Assembly (NCBI GenBank): GCA_034509425.1 | Contig: JAVTVJ010000132.1 | Span: forward strand, 3,059,470-3,123,469 | Length of the DNA: 64,000 nucleotides | Reading direction: 5' to 3' | Source: Eopsaltria australis | Taxonomy: Eukaryota > Chordata > Aves > Passeriformes > Petroicidae | In this document: positions 24,396-36,800 of the stretch, one piece after another | Layout: each line of letters opens with the position of its first letter | Position numbering within the stretch: position 1 is the stretch's first letter | Program-made: the position numbers and the translations under genes | The notes under the pieces: generated by a model | The model's input: only the letters and a program-made list of their open reading frames with translations | The model's database searches: none | What the model was told of the DNA's origin: nothing

Positions 24396-26371
24396 GATAA
24401 TTAGGTCAGCTAATTAAGGGTTTTAATTTTGACACTTCGTTTAGCAAACTGATGCACAGCTAAACACCTTGTTAAAATTTATGTAATTTCTCTGTAACCC
24501 TGGTTACCTTCTGTGAAGTCATGAAGTGCTCAGAAGAATTAGACAAGAATGCCAGCATTATGAACTATATTAAAAACTGTATTATAACAGCATTATAAAC
24601 TGCTGTAAAAATTGGCTATTCTTAAAAAAAAAAAAAAGAAAAAAAGAGTCACTCTTTACACTACTGTGTACTTTTTAAAATAGACAGTTTGCCTAAGGAT
24701 ATCTGTGTCCTTTCTTCATTCTCTAGGGATAGCTGTTTTATCTTTTTCTACCCTTTTTGCTATATTTTTTATGAGAACAGAATCAAAACTACAATGTCTC
24801 ATCTTTTTGGGTTTTGTTGTGTTGTTTTGTTTTTCTTTTCAACACTGCTAGATGGATCTGAGCTATCTCTGACTGGAAACAACAGTTTAAGCTATTTGTT
24901 GTTTATCACACACATTATTTACAAGGCACACATCTATAGTTCAGATACAGAAGGTAGGCATGTCTCACATGTTGTCAAAATGCCAAGCTTGCTGTCAATT
25001 ACACGAGCACTCATACCTCTTGTGAAGGAACAGATCACATACCTGAAACCACAACATCCTGATCCTGACAGTTCAGCTGGGGAACATTTATATTCATTGA
25101 TTGCTGCTATCACACGATCTGCTTTGAAGACACGCACACATGCACACGCACAGAGACAGAGAAAAATCTGTAAGACTAACCTGCAGGCGTGACCTGAGCT
25201 TTTGGATGACCTGTACCTGTTTCTCCAGCCTGAACTGAAATACCAATAAAATATTTTTCGTCCCAGGAATTAACAGCTCATAATTCTTTCTAAAAATGTT
25301 TTATATGTTTAGCCTGCATGATTGATCAGATGTTTAGAGTATTGGCAACACTGAGCATTTGGAAATCAGGACCCATTCCTCAAAATACCATGTGTTAAGC
25401 TCATTTAAAACAAAATGTTCCTTTTTGTCATACAACATATGACAAATTCAGCATATCTTAAGCTCTTCAATATTCCTCTTACAGACACAAGGGAATGGGA
25501 AATCTGCTTTATCTTAATATTTAAAGGGTTATTACATCATTGTGTGGTTGCAGGAGAGAGGGATTTAAATGATATACCAACCACTGTAAGAAAAAAAATT
25601 GGACAGTTATCAAAATAGATAGCAGAAAAGTAGAATAAAGAGGGTGATATCTCTTTTCATTATTAGTAGAACCAGTTGAGAAAATTATAACAGGGATAAA
25701 TCTCTCTACTCCATAATTAGAGGAGGAAGCAGAAGGTGTGAATTCAAGCTAAGGAGGCAGTGCCAAGAAAAACCTGCCCAAAATACAATTACAACAGACT
25801 AATCAGGATGTCATCCTGTCATGTAGGCACTGCAAAATCCTCCAAGAGAATCCTAATATATGGTGTTCAGAAGCACATTTACCAGGGGAAAGGCAGCAGT
25901 TATCTCTCTCCCTGCATTGGCATCTCTGTGCTGAACTGACCTGTGTGTCACAGGAAGGCAAAGGTGGTGTAGCAAAGCAGCCCTTCAAGCCTTACACTGC
26001 TGCCATCACACACCATTGTCTGGGGCACCCAAAGCTGAGAGAGCTGGGAAACCAAGTTCATTCTCTCACAAACCAGACATAGTGTCTTGGGATATCTCAT
26101 GGACGCTTTAAAATAATAATCTGCCTAGGAATAACTAATATTTTGTGAACATTACTGTCCTTCAGAGGGAGGCAGGTAGAGGGAGAGGCCAAAGAGAGTG
26201 CTTTCAAGGAGCTGCACAGGCCCCCCCACTGGAGTGTACAGTTACTGGTCTTCAAAATGCATTTGAAAAATTAATGAACTGAACTTGCAATTTATTGAAC
26301 ATATATTCGAAGTAAAAGGTTTCTACTAGCTAAATGATCAATTAGCTAATCTTGGAAAAATAGGGAATGCC
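24396..26371. other. AT-rich stretch with one open frame of uncertain status
   Basis: The plus-strand frame from the ATG at 24794 to 25192 encodes 132 residues. It has a hydrophobic N-terminus (MSHLFGFCCVVLFFFSTLL) that could act as a signal peptide. An AATAAA lies 53 bases after the frame (25245-25250). No domain or family is recognised and the C-terminal third is compositionally odd, with a CA-rich DNA tract at 25128-25150 giving RTHAHAQRQRK. About one frame of this length is expected by chance in a window of this size and composition (my rough estimate). I do not call it a gene. The rest holds nothing recognised. Confidence 0.3.
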
Positions 26372-27027
26372 TGTAATTCTCTAACAGTGTCCCCACTTTA
26401 AAACTTTGTGGGACACATGTTCTAAAATCACACATGGCAACAGCTTCCAGGTCAGCTGCAGGGACAGGGCACATTTGAAGGAAGATGGGGACGTGCTGTG
26501 CCAGCTGGGCACAGGGGTAGAATGGTTTTCACAGTATTTCACTCTAATGCCACCCATAACTAAGCCCTGAGTAGCAGTGGGGTTGCCACAGAGCAGAGAA
26601 CCCTCTGGAGAATAGTCTGGGAATGCCCAATTGCAGCCACCAGGTGCCAAGGGAATTTCAGCCAATCAGAACCTGAGTATTGGATATTCTCTGACCAATT
26701 TCATAAGTGGCGAGGTCTGGAGTAACCGTGGAGAGCCAGCAGAGAGCCCACAGGGAGTGAATGGGAATGTGCAAGGATTCATGGAAGAGGATGCCAGGAG
26801 CTGAGAAACCTGTGCTGACTGTACCAGCACCTCCCTGGGCTGCCCCCTCCCCTACTGCATGTCAGGGATGGGCTCTCTTCTCTCCAGAGAGGGAAGAAGG
26901 TCCCACCTCCTCACTGTGGGACCTGGGTGTTGAGTCTCTCATCATTAAACATATCCATGACTAAATTTACTTTGGTACCTGGACTCATCTAATTCCTACA
27001 CTGTCAGTTTCATCTCACACCACAACA
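26372..27027 (+). mobile_element. Probable solo LTR with near-identical 6-bp flanks
   Basis: The segment starts TGTAATTCTC and ends CCACAACA, giving TGT...ACA termini. It is flanked by AATGCC (26366-26371) and GATGCC (27028-27033), a 6-bp duplication with one difference. Inside are CCAATCAG (a CCAAT-box type motif, about 26663) and an ATTAAA polyadenylation-type signal (26944-26949) about 80 bases before the end. Length is 656 bp. A 6-bp duplication is typical of class II (ERVK-like) elements, so that class is inferred. No viral coding sequence adjoins. Two short open frames here (26381-26665 minus, 26761-26964 plus) are incidental. Confidence 0.6.
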
Positions 27028-27033
27028 GATGCC

Positions 27034-28938
27034 AATACCACAATGTCTGGGACAAGCACTGCCACAGTGATGCCAATGTGCTTGTTCTTGCCATGCCAGC
27101 AGTTTCCTTGCTGGGCAGGGAAGCAACCCATCCTGTCATATTATCATGCCATTTCCCAATTTTTCATCCTTTCCACTTGTACCTCCCTTTACCCACAGCA
27201 GGCCCCTCACAAATGAACAAAATGCTCTCTAAGTATTTTTCCCATTGTTCCTAATTTTGCTACATCTGTACCAAAATTTGATACCTTTTATATTATCAAA
27301 AAATAATCTTGTTTTTGCATATAAAAAGCAGTACTTTTTTGGCTATCTAAATAATATTAGCCCCACAGGTGTCTATTACCCTGAAGGTTCTCACTACTCC
27401 TTTTCAACTACTTGGGAAGTACAACTGCTTCTCATAGAACTTCCCTGTAACCACTTTTGATATTCAGGAATCACTTGCAGCACTATTTGTAATTTCTGTC
27501 AGTTTCTTGCATGGTTATCTGTCATATCTGTCAATTTCTCATGCCATTCCTCATTGTATCTTATGTCTTCTTCTGTTAGCTTAGCCTTAGACCAGAGACT
27601 AACCAGTGGTTTAGGCACCCGTGTGCATCCCAACAGCACATATTTCCTAGTATTTGCACTAAAAAAAATTAACAAGAATTTAAATTACATGGGAAATTCA
27701 GGAAGACTCTCACTAGAAAAAGATCTTGGGATGATTTATGTCTAGAAATTATGTTTATCAAGGTATGGAATTATGTATATTTGAGTCACCAATCTTGAAA
27801 AGTAAAACCAAATAAATATGTTCTTTGCTGCACTTGAGGGAGTGTAGAAAACTGACATTTAAATGACAAATAGATACCTCAGTACCTTTCGGGAAATTCA
27901 TCTGTTTAGTTATGATGCATTCCCTCATAGATCCTGAGTCTTACAACTTAGGCAGATTTTTTTAATCTCTAAACTAAAACTGCCTTTTTTGATATTTTAG
28001 AACAGTTTTAAAAATATTCACTTGAATAATTAAGCATAATTGTTGGCCTGCTGCCTTTTGTGAAAAAATTTACCATATATTGCCCCTTTGCTTTCATTTT
28101 TTCAGTGTAGGCAGACTGACAGAGGTGAGCTGTTTGCTAGCAAGAGTTTTATACTTATGGCAAATATTCTTTCGTTTTGACATTACATTTCCTATGTTGT
28201 TCCCTTATCAACAGTTTTTTCCACTCTGCCTGCCCTCGATTACTCTAATCCTCGATCACTCATCTCTTATTGTATATTATTCTGTCTTACATATAGTTGG
28301 ATATATTTTATTCAAATGGATAAAAAAATGGATAATTTTGAAAGTTGCTGTCTAGTGTTTTCCAGGGTGTTGAGTTAAAATTCTTCACACTCATTCGGAA
28401 ACCAGTTTCCCTACTAAAAAGAAACAGAATAAAGGGAATCTATGCTGTGTTTTGGAAATACTTCCATTCATTAAACTGAGTGGGCAGGGGGTAAATAACA
28501 TGGAGAGAACTTGAAATTAGAGTAGAAACATATTTTGACAAAAAAGTGCCCAGCCTTGCCAGAGGAATATGAGACTCTTGAAAATGTAATGTGAGGTTAA
28601 AATTTCTCCACAGGCAGAGGACTATTTAACTATCAGTAGAGATAAATCATTAAGTTGGTGGCTTTGGCAAGTTACTACTGTTATAAAAGGAGTTTCAGTC
28701 ACTCTAAAGTCATGTGAGAGCCAATAATTTTGTGCAAACTCTCATCATGTCCAATAGATATTACTTCCTTTCAGCACAAAACTTGAGTAGCAGTCACATA
28801 AAGTTAAGGACAGCAGTACTTTCTTGCAGTCTTTTATTTTTTTAATAGTTAAGGCTCTACCATAACTAGTTTTGGTTTGGGTTGGGGGGTGGGGGTTAAA
28901 TGCAAAATGTATTTCTAGATTTCTTTGAGGTTTTTTGA
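27034..28938. other. AT-rich stretch, no gene seen
   Basis: Short open frames at 27245-27460, 27554-27745 and 28080-28355 have no recognisable domains. A G-rich patch at 28870-28896 (GGGTTGGGGGGTGGGGG) precedes the TTGG array. Confidence 0.4.
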
Positions 28939-28964
28939 TTGGTTGGTTGGTTGGTTGGTTGGTT
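28939..28964. repeat. (TTGG)n microsatellite
   Basis: Six consecutive TTGG units followed by GGGG and a T-run. A second TTGG array of similar layout lies at 62743-62780. Confidence 0.95.
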
Positions 28965-29120
28965 TGGGGTTTTTTTACTTCACATGTAACAGAAACACGG
29001 TCACTGGTTTGAGACTGTATCTTAATACCACATCCAATTTAAGTCCCATAGTACAGGAAAAACATTGCTAAAAAAGGTAAAATTCAGTATAGAAGCACCG
29101 AGATGGTCACATATTGTGGT

Positions 29121-29502
29121 ACTTTACCTGTGAGAAGAAGCTGAGGGACTTGGACACATTCAGCCTGGAGAAGAGACAGTCCTGGGTAGGAGCAAACAGC
29201 AGCCTCGTAGCATCTACAAAATTATTAGGAGGATGGAGTCAGACCCTTTGCACAAATTGTCATAGGAGAGCTTCACAGGACATAAGGAGTAACATTTTGT
29301 CCATGATGATAGTCTGGCAGTGGAGCAAGTTAGTCAGAGAGGTTGTGTAGTCTCCATCCCTGGAGGTTTTCAAAAAATATGACTGGATTATGTTCTGAGC
29401 AACCTAGTCTGATTTCACAGTTAATCCTGTTTTGAGCAGAAAGCTGGACTGGAGACCTCCTGAGGTTATTTTCACCCTGAATTATTCTATGATTCTGTGA
29501 TA
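29121..29502 (+). mobile_element. CR1 LINE 3' end
   Basis: GAAGCTGAGGGACTTGG, ATTCAGCCTGGAGAAGAGAC, AGGAGGATGGAGTCAGACCC, GTCAGAGAGGTTGTGTAGTC, TCCATCCCTGGAGGTTTTC, GAGCAACCTAGTCTG and the terminus ATTATTCTATGATTCTGTGA follow a CR1 3' end about 380 bases long. The small frames on both strands here are shadows. Confidence 0.9.
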
Positions 29503-32500
29503 TTCTTGTGAATAAAATAGAATACCTTAAAACTGTCCAATGCAAAGATGAAAATGGTACAGGTGTAGATAAAGTGCAGTTATATGTTAATCATATGCAC
29601 CTCTTGGTGGATATTTTATTTTATTTTATTTGTTCGGACAGTATTCTTGGCTGTCATCCTTTGCAGCTACATTAGAAATATCCTAAAATCCCTTACTGAG
29701 TCAATTTGCCATTTAAATGTGGGAAAAATATATGTAACTATCTTGGAACTAGTGCTTCCTCAGCTGCTTTTCACTGCTGAATTCATTGCTTATAAAAAAT
29801 TTGGCTTAGTGTAGCTCAGAGGCCACCCACATAACCAGAGAGTGCTGAGAGCCTCCCTGTGCCAATCTTGATGGTTAAAGCAAGCATGAAAGGCATCAGA
29901 CTGAACTTCTGGAACAAGAAATGTTAAGTGAGACTCATTTATCTTTCTGGTTACTTTGCTCATTTCAATGAGTTTGATAAGCTTTTAACAGTCTCAGAAT
30001 TAGACAAAAAAAAATTTTGTAAGTGGAGGTTACATCTACTTACCGAGGTAACCAAATTAAGAGTGGCATTCAGAAAAAATAGAAAAGATTTTAGTATTGA
30101 AAAAAAATCTTATCCTTCCCTACAAACCATGTTTGACAATATCCAGACCCTATTATACCCACCAAAATGTATTACTGCTTAAATATTATTCCATTTGTGG
30201 AATAAAAAATACATATTGCCTACTAATCCAAAATACAGTTATTTGGGATAATATTCAATTTCTCTAAAATTTGTAAAACAAATCCTGAAAGGATTTATTC
30301 CAGATATAAATTTTTCAGAAGACCAAACTTTTTGTTCCCTGAATTTTCTCAAGGATCTGTAACCTTAACACTGAGGCATTAAGATGGCACTCGATTTTTA
30401 ACAGAAGTTTTACCTAAATTCTCCATAAATACAATGTGAAATTCCACACTGGCACAATCTTTATGTGATTGAGATATGTATTGAACTACAGGCTGGAGAA
30501 TTCAAGAGCTGGACAGGAAGATAAGGAAAACTATGGGGGATTATTTCTGGCTTGTTAACACCTGCTCATTATTCAATGCTGGTTTGCATTTTACCTGAGT
30601 AAGGCGCAATCACACTATATCACTGCTCAGAACCAACATTTTCATGGGCAGCAACTGAAAATTTCTTTATGCCACAAAACCTGCCTTTATTATAGTCCTA
30701 AGTATAAGAAAAATATGGTAAAGTCAACAATAGGTGCCTTCTATACTGTGTAGGCAAAGGGACTTTATTAACACCTTTGTTTTTCAATTCTTGCCAGAAG
30801 TTTTGATAGCTGGACACAGAACCATTGATCACAACTCTCTGGCTATGACAATCCAGCCTATTCCTTGTCCACTGAATAGTCCACCATTCTTACCTGTATC
30901 TCTCCAATTTGGAGATTTCTTTGTGCAAGCTATGAGGTCTTGAATGCTGCCTGTTTCATTTTTACCATCCATAAAGTCCCATTTATTAAAAAAAATAATT
31001 ATTAGGTTTAACTTAAGCCTTTACGCCTGTCAATTGTAAAAACATCTCAAGAAAAATAAAGATGAACTTTTTAATGATGCTATTGCTTATGCCAGGGGGA
31101 GAGAGTTTAACCAATAGAAAATTAATAGTGTATTTTTTCAAGCAATTCAACAACAACTTATTTTTTCCCTTCCCCCACACCAATTAAATATTTGTAAACA
31201 GTCAAGTATTAGTATAAAGTCTGTCCATTCTTAATAGATCAAATATACACTCACATGGTTGCATCTTTTACTACTTTATTTTCACCCTCCCTTTTTTGTG
31301 AATACCTTGTGTATTACATAACTTTCTCAAAAAAATCAAACAGAAATTACTTTTTTAAGTACCAAGTGCTACATATTTCACCAGGAAAAAAAGATAAGTT
31401 TTTTCCAAGTCTAATAAGACAAAAATATTTTTGAACAACTGAATCTTAGAGGTATGTGAAAGAAGAAACCAGTAGATAGGAAATGCAGTGGTTATGAAAC
31501 TAGAGGCTGAACTGAACAGTGAAGGTTCCCTCAGGAAATATAAAGAGGCTTTTAAAATTTCTGTATGTGAATGGATTTCCTATCACATTCTTAAACATTA
31601 GAGAAAAAGTATTATTTAGCACAAATTAAATAGACCTGTACAGAAAAGCTTTTTTCTGTCCACAGAGGAGTAGAGAAAGAAAACCAAATTGTATAAACCT
31701 TCTAGGATAACCTGCTTCATACTTGATTTCCATAGGTCAGCTGTCTGAGAAAAATCAGACTTCAGTGGTTGTTTGATCATTTTTCTGAGAATGAAAACCT
31801 GTCTCATAATGTAAATGACACTGTCTTCTTTTTTAAGCAGTTTGGCCAGTCAGAAATTGAATAATATTTCAAATTAAATTGCATATAAATTGCATTATTA
31901 TGATCAGAGAGTAATAGCTGTCAATGTATACCAACCGGAAGGGTTTTACCCCTCTTGCACTAAGCTTGAAATATTCTGTAAATCCTTGCCCTACCCCTGG
32001 GACTCTCTTTATTCCTTTTCAATTTTCTAAAGACAGCATAAAAATGAAAACTAGCATATTACTAAGGCTTACTTTTTCTTTCTCTTTATACTTATGTAAA
32101 TATATATTTTTCAGAACAGCAGTAAAGTAGTGGTGAAAAGACACACGTGTTCATATTTTAAGGCATGTCCATCTAATGCAAGAAGTATTTGGAAACAAAG
32201 ATAAGCATTTCTGGTAAACACCTTCAGTTTCAGAGTCTTTCCAGGCATAATGCAACCTAAACATATTCAACTAAAACCTCAGAAGAAGGATAAAGTCACC
32301 AGTAGGAGTTTTTCAAAGCTCATATAAGCCAGCAAATGAAGGAAAGGTCAAAAAAGTCAATATTGAAGACAAAATGTTTAGCTGATGCTGCCTCTTTATC
32401 TTAGAAATTTCTCACCTTGATGACATGTTGGCATGTTAGCACTCTTTTGCTTTAAGTTCATTTAGATTTCCATATGTCTTCAGCGATTACTAGAACAGTA

Positions 32501-33806
32501 CTAGAACAGAACAAGAAATCTCATCTCTTTCTCATCATAGAATATGTACTCCCAAATTGTAAAGCATGTGACCTAAATATTTGCCATTGAATTCTTGGAT
32601 CCAAATCTGTTCTTGGATCCAAACAACCTCTGGAAAAACTGCATATCCTAAACTTCCATATTTGCAGTTAAGATTTCTGGTGTACTTCAGGCAGCACCTT
32701 TCAGATGAAATTTTTACTACAAAGTAATGCTTAAGAATCAGCAAATGATAAGCAGAACATTAACAGGTAAGTTCTGTCCAGAAAGAAATATTTTGTCCTC
32801 TTGAGGAAAAAAAAAATGTGCAGCTTTGCACTGAGGCTAAGTAATAAATTCTTTGGTGCCAGTTTCTTCCGCGTTCTCTCTTGGATTGTGACTAGTTCTC
32901 TGAAGCTGCAGAGATCACACCAAACTGCACACAGCCCGATTGGAGCCCATGGCAGAACTCACACTATCTGCTACAGATTCTGGCAGCCTTATTCTTACTC
33001 ATTTACATGGCATGGCCATTCTCCCACTGATGTTACCAGAGTCTGACTTTGGCCCTTTAGCTCTAAATTCTCTGAGGATGTGTGTAATGAATATTTACTT
33101 TCTTTCTAATTAACTAAAAGATAAATAAAATAATGGTCCTGGTCTAGCATTTTTAAGTGTGCTGCAGAAAGACAAGAACACTGTCCTTTTCTTCAGGAAA
33201 TGTCATAGTGCTATGCCAAAAGTATGTTGGTCTCCATTCACCAAGTGAAGAAGAGGCACTGAGGATGTGCTATTGCTGGGAAGCGTAACCATCTTTTCTA
33301 CAATCACCTTTGCCAATTTAAATTCCACCACACTGCTGGTAGAGTAATAAGAGGAGGTTCTGAGCAAAAGGCAGAATGCCCAAAAGCAAGAGTGTGTCAG
33401 ATGAGCAAGGATTATTTGATCTCAGAGGAAATCACATTAGCAACTGCCAGAATAGATATTCTATTCTGAGTTAAATGAGCTGGGGTACTGAAAAGCTGTG
33501 CTTTAATTTGAGAAATACACACGAGTGACCAGCCAGATCTTCTCCTCTGGCATGTCTGTCTCCTCTCCTATCTTATTCAGTTGTGACAAATCGGAGAAAA
33601 CTGTTGGCAGGGACAACTATGGAGTCATCCAGCTTTTTAAATTGAGTCTGACTTCATCTATGTTCAAGTGGTTCAATCTTAAACTATTTTTTAACTAGAC
33701 AGGTATAAAACATACATTTAGACACTTTCATTCCACATCAAGTGTAACACAGTCTGATTAGTTTAAAAAACTTTCTGAAATGTTGTAAGATAAATTGAAG
33801 AGGCCT

Positions 33807-33808
<2 letters not shown>
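29503..33808. other. AT-rich stretch, no gene seen
   Basis: Many short frames have no domains. A short direct repeat (TTCTTGGATCCAAA at 32592-32605 and 32610-32623) is the only repeat noticed. No transposon family is recognised over more than 4 kb. Confidence 0.4.

Positions 33809-33860
<52 letters not shown>
33809..33860. repeat. Run of 52 T
   Basis: An uninterrupted homopolymer of 52 T. The 8-mer TGAAGAGG occurs just before it (33796-33803) and again at 33920-33927. That could mark a small minus-strand insertion with a poly(A) tail, or be chance. Confidence 0.95.
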
Positions 33861-33863
<3 letters not shown>

Positions 33864-36800
33864 GAAGTATATATATCTACTTGTTCCAGGCACAGGCTTA
33901 CTGCAGGACTGAAAGACTATGAAGAGGTTGTATTAGAGTGACTTCATCTCTATATTACCATTGCTGGTAACTGATAGTGACACTAGAAACCACTCACAAT
34001 GCTGTGGGGTTTGGGTATTAACATCAAGACTACCTTCAGTTCTGCACAGGATTTCTGTTAAATGTGTGTTCAGCCTGTGTTCGAAATGGAGAGATCTGAA
34101 AAGACACAGAATTCCTGCCTCCCACATCTGCTATTCCCCACATACTTTTAAAAGATTGTCATTCATGTTTTAACTTCTTCAGAAGTGAATTCTCTACTCA
34201 GAATCCCTCCCTGCAGGATGATGGCAGTTACAGTATCTTTCCTCTTTAGAATGAATGGCTCCCACACAAAAATTCCCAGTTTGTTCTGTATTCAGCAGGA
34301 GCTGTAAGAGCTCAGGAAGGCAGTAATACAGTTCAAAACTCAGCAGGAGCCTTGGAGTCTCATAGAGTCAAATAGAGTCTTCAAAATGTGGCCCTTCCTG
34401 CTTTCAGCTCCTGCTGAGCACTGTGAAAGCCCACCTTTTGCTGAACCAGGAGCCATTACCCCATCTTTTTGTTATCTCAAGCTTGGCTCAGAGGTGTTCC
34501 AGTAGTTACCTTCACTTCAGCCACAGCTTATTTCTTCTGGTAGATTTCTTCAGTTAGAAATAGGAACAAGACTTGCAAAATACTGCATGCAGTGGTCCTT
34601 GCACTTGTTTTTAAAAATATCATTCTAAATTATACAGCTCTAAAGCCAGTAACTTACCCAAGTCTGAAGCATAGTATAATTACATCTAAAATGGAGAGAA
34701 AAAAAAATTAAAGGAACCCAAATCAAACCCAGAATTTTCTTTAAAATGCCTCTGTCATTCACAGCAGAATTAGTCCATTGGAGTTTATATACTCCAGTTA
34801 TAGTTTGAAGGAAATAGTCATGTTTTGGTGGTGGATCTAATATAATAGTCTGATCTTAACAAAAAATCAGTTTTTGGGAAAAGACCAAATCTCACTTTGG
34901 AGAGAGAGAAATGGGTTTTCAAAACTAATTTTATTCTTACACTACCACTGGTGAGAGAAATTGTGTGGCACCACAACAGCAGTTACTCACAGCTCTTTGT
35001 TAGCATGTGTCTAGCCTCAAAAAGAAATGTTCATCTACATGTCTTTTAATGTCATTTTGAAGTAACAAATAACAAGATGGATTCCCTTGTTCTAAAAGGC
35101 TCAGTGCTACTTTAAATTGGTGTGGTAGAATCCTGATCTTCTCATGAGCTGCATGCAAATTCACAAGAAAATTCACTTATATGTATAATCCATCTCCTGC
35201 TGATGTCACTTTGACAGGATTAGTAAATAGTATCTCACCAAAGTGTATCGTATGTAAAGTTCAGTGAGATCAGAAACATTGAAATGCTAAGTGTGATTTG
35301 CAAATCAAATCCAGATGGTATGGTGCAAATGGTTTTTTCTATCCTGAAACTACCACGTTGTTTATAATCCATCCGGCATAAGGAAGAGTGTTTGATAATC
35401 AAATTTGATGCTGTAAATTTTAGATCAGACCAATCTCCAAGTGTTTCATATGAACCTCTTTCACTGTTTCCAGGGGTCTGTGGAATTTTATATCAACAGG
35501 GGACTTACAGTGAAACACTGGAGAAGATGGTCTATGCCATTCTTAAAGACCTGTGTAATCTCCAGGAATGCCTCCATCATTAATATGGTACTGAGACAGA
35601 ATTAAGGTCCAGACCAAACATTAGTTAACCTTCTGAGAGCCCTTCAGCTCTCAGGTTCTCTCCTTACACCTAAAGCAACTTCTTACACCCACAGTGACTG
35701 ATGTAATAGGGCCTCCATATGCAGTTTATAACAGATGTGCAAAAATATCTTCTGCCAAGTAAAAGCAGGTCTTATTTATTGTGTGTGTGAGACAGGGACA
35801 TACAGCCATGCTGTGTAGTGACAGAATTTTAACAAACTCAAGGTCAATGCTGATTTTTTTTCCTGCACCTTTAAAAACCTCTCTCCCAAATTTTTTCCTT
35901 CTTCAAGAACTTCTGTACTTTCATTTCTTCATTCAACAGAAACTTATGTTTCCTAAGAACCATGTTTAGTACCTGGATGCTAGAAAACCCTTCTTGCTTC
36001 TACTGGTTAACAGCTGGTTCTTTCAAGACCTTCATCTTTGCCCAATCCAAGTAGTTGCCGAGTATTATTCTAGAGCACATAACAAATTATATATCAAGAA
36101 GTTCTAAACTGAAACATTTTTCTTGCAAGATCATATTAGCGTTGAAAAAAGGAAAATGTGCTTTTCAGTAGCTGCCTAAACAACAGCTTTGCATCAGTAA
36201 GATTGTACAGATTGCATCAGTAAGAATATCCCCTTCCAAGAACAGAAGTAAGTTTTGTTTTATGCCTCTGTTACATTTTTATGCCAGAAACATCTAGGAA
36301 AATATTAAAAATTTACACACAAATTCTTATACAAAATAGAGCATAATAGACCTGTCTAAAAAGTAACACTAAACTGGGCTGACTGATTTCCTGGTAAAAT
36401 TACTTAATGCTACTCAAAAATTTTCTTTTAGAGCATAATAAATTTAGCAACAATTCTAAGAAATTCAAAGAACTTTGTCAATAAGACACAATTGTTTTTA
36501 TATAAGCTCGTCTTATTACAAAATATTAAGGAGAGCAGCCATTGCTCTGTGATAAAAAGTATATTCTTCCATTAATACACAGAGGATTAACACACATGGC
36601 TCAAGTAAACGAGATTTGGATAGATCACTGTGCATCTATAAGAAATTGTCTCTTATAGCCTTTATACTGTAAATGGCTCAGCAAAAATTTATTTCAGCTA
36701 TGTAAAAAGTTTCACAGAACACAGTGCAAGATCATGAACTAAATGGCTAAGATAAACTCAGGTTATAAGAAACTGAAATAAATTTTTAAAATACCTTTTA

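Noticed and set aside
25128..25162. CA-rich run as a microsatellite
   Set aside because: Too short and irregular to call as an array. Noted only in the open-frame entry.
28870..28896. G-quadruplex candidate
   Set aside because: Only three separate G-runs (3, 6 and 5) with very short spacers. It does not meet the usual four-run pattern without zero-length loops.
35474..35583. Acceptor-like CAG followed by a short open segment ending in a stop
   Set aside because: A single splice-like motif and 36 codons with no recognisable protein are not enough to propose a last exon.
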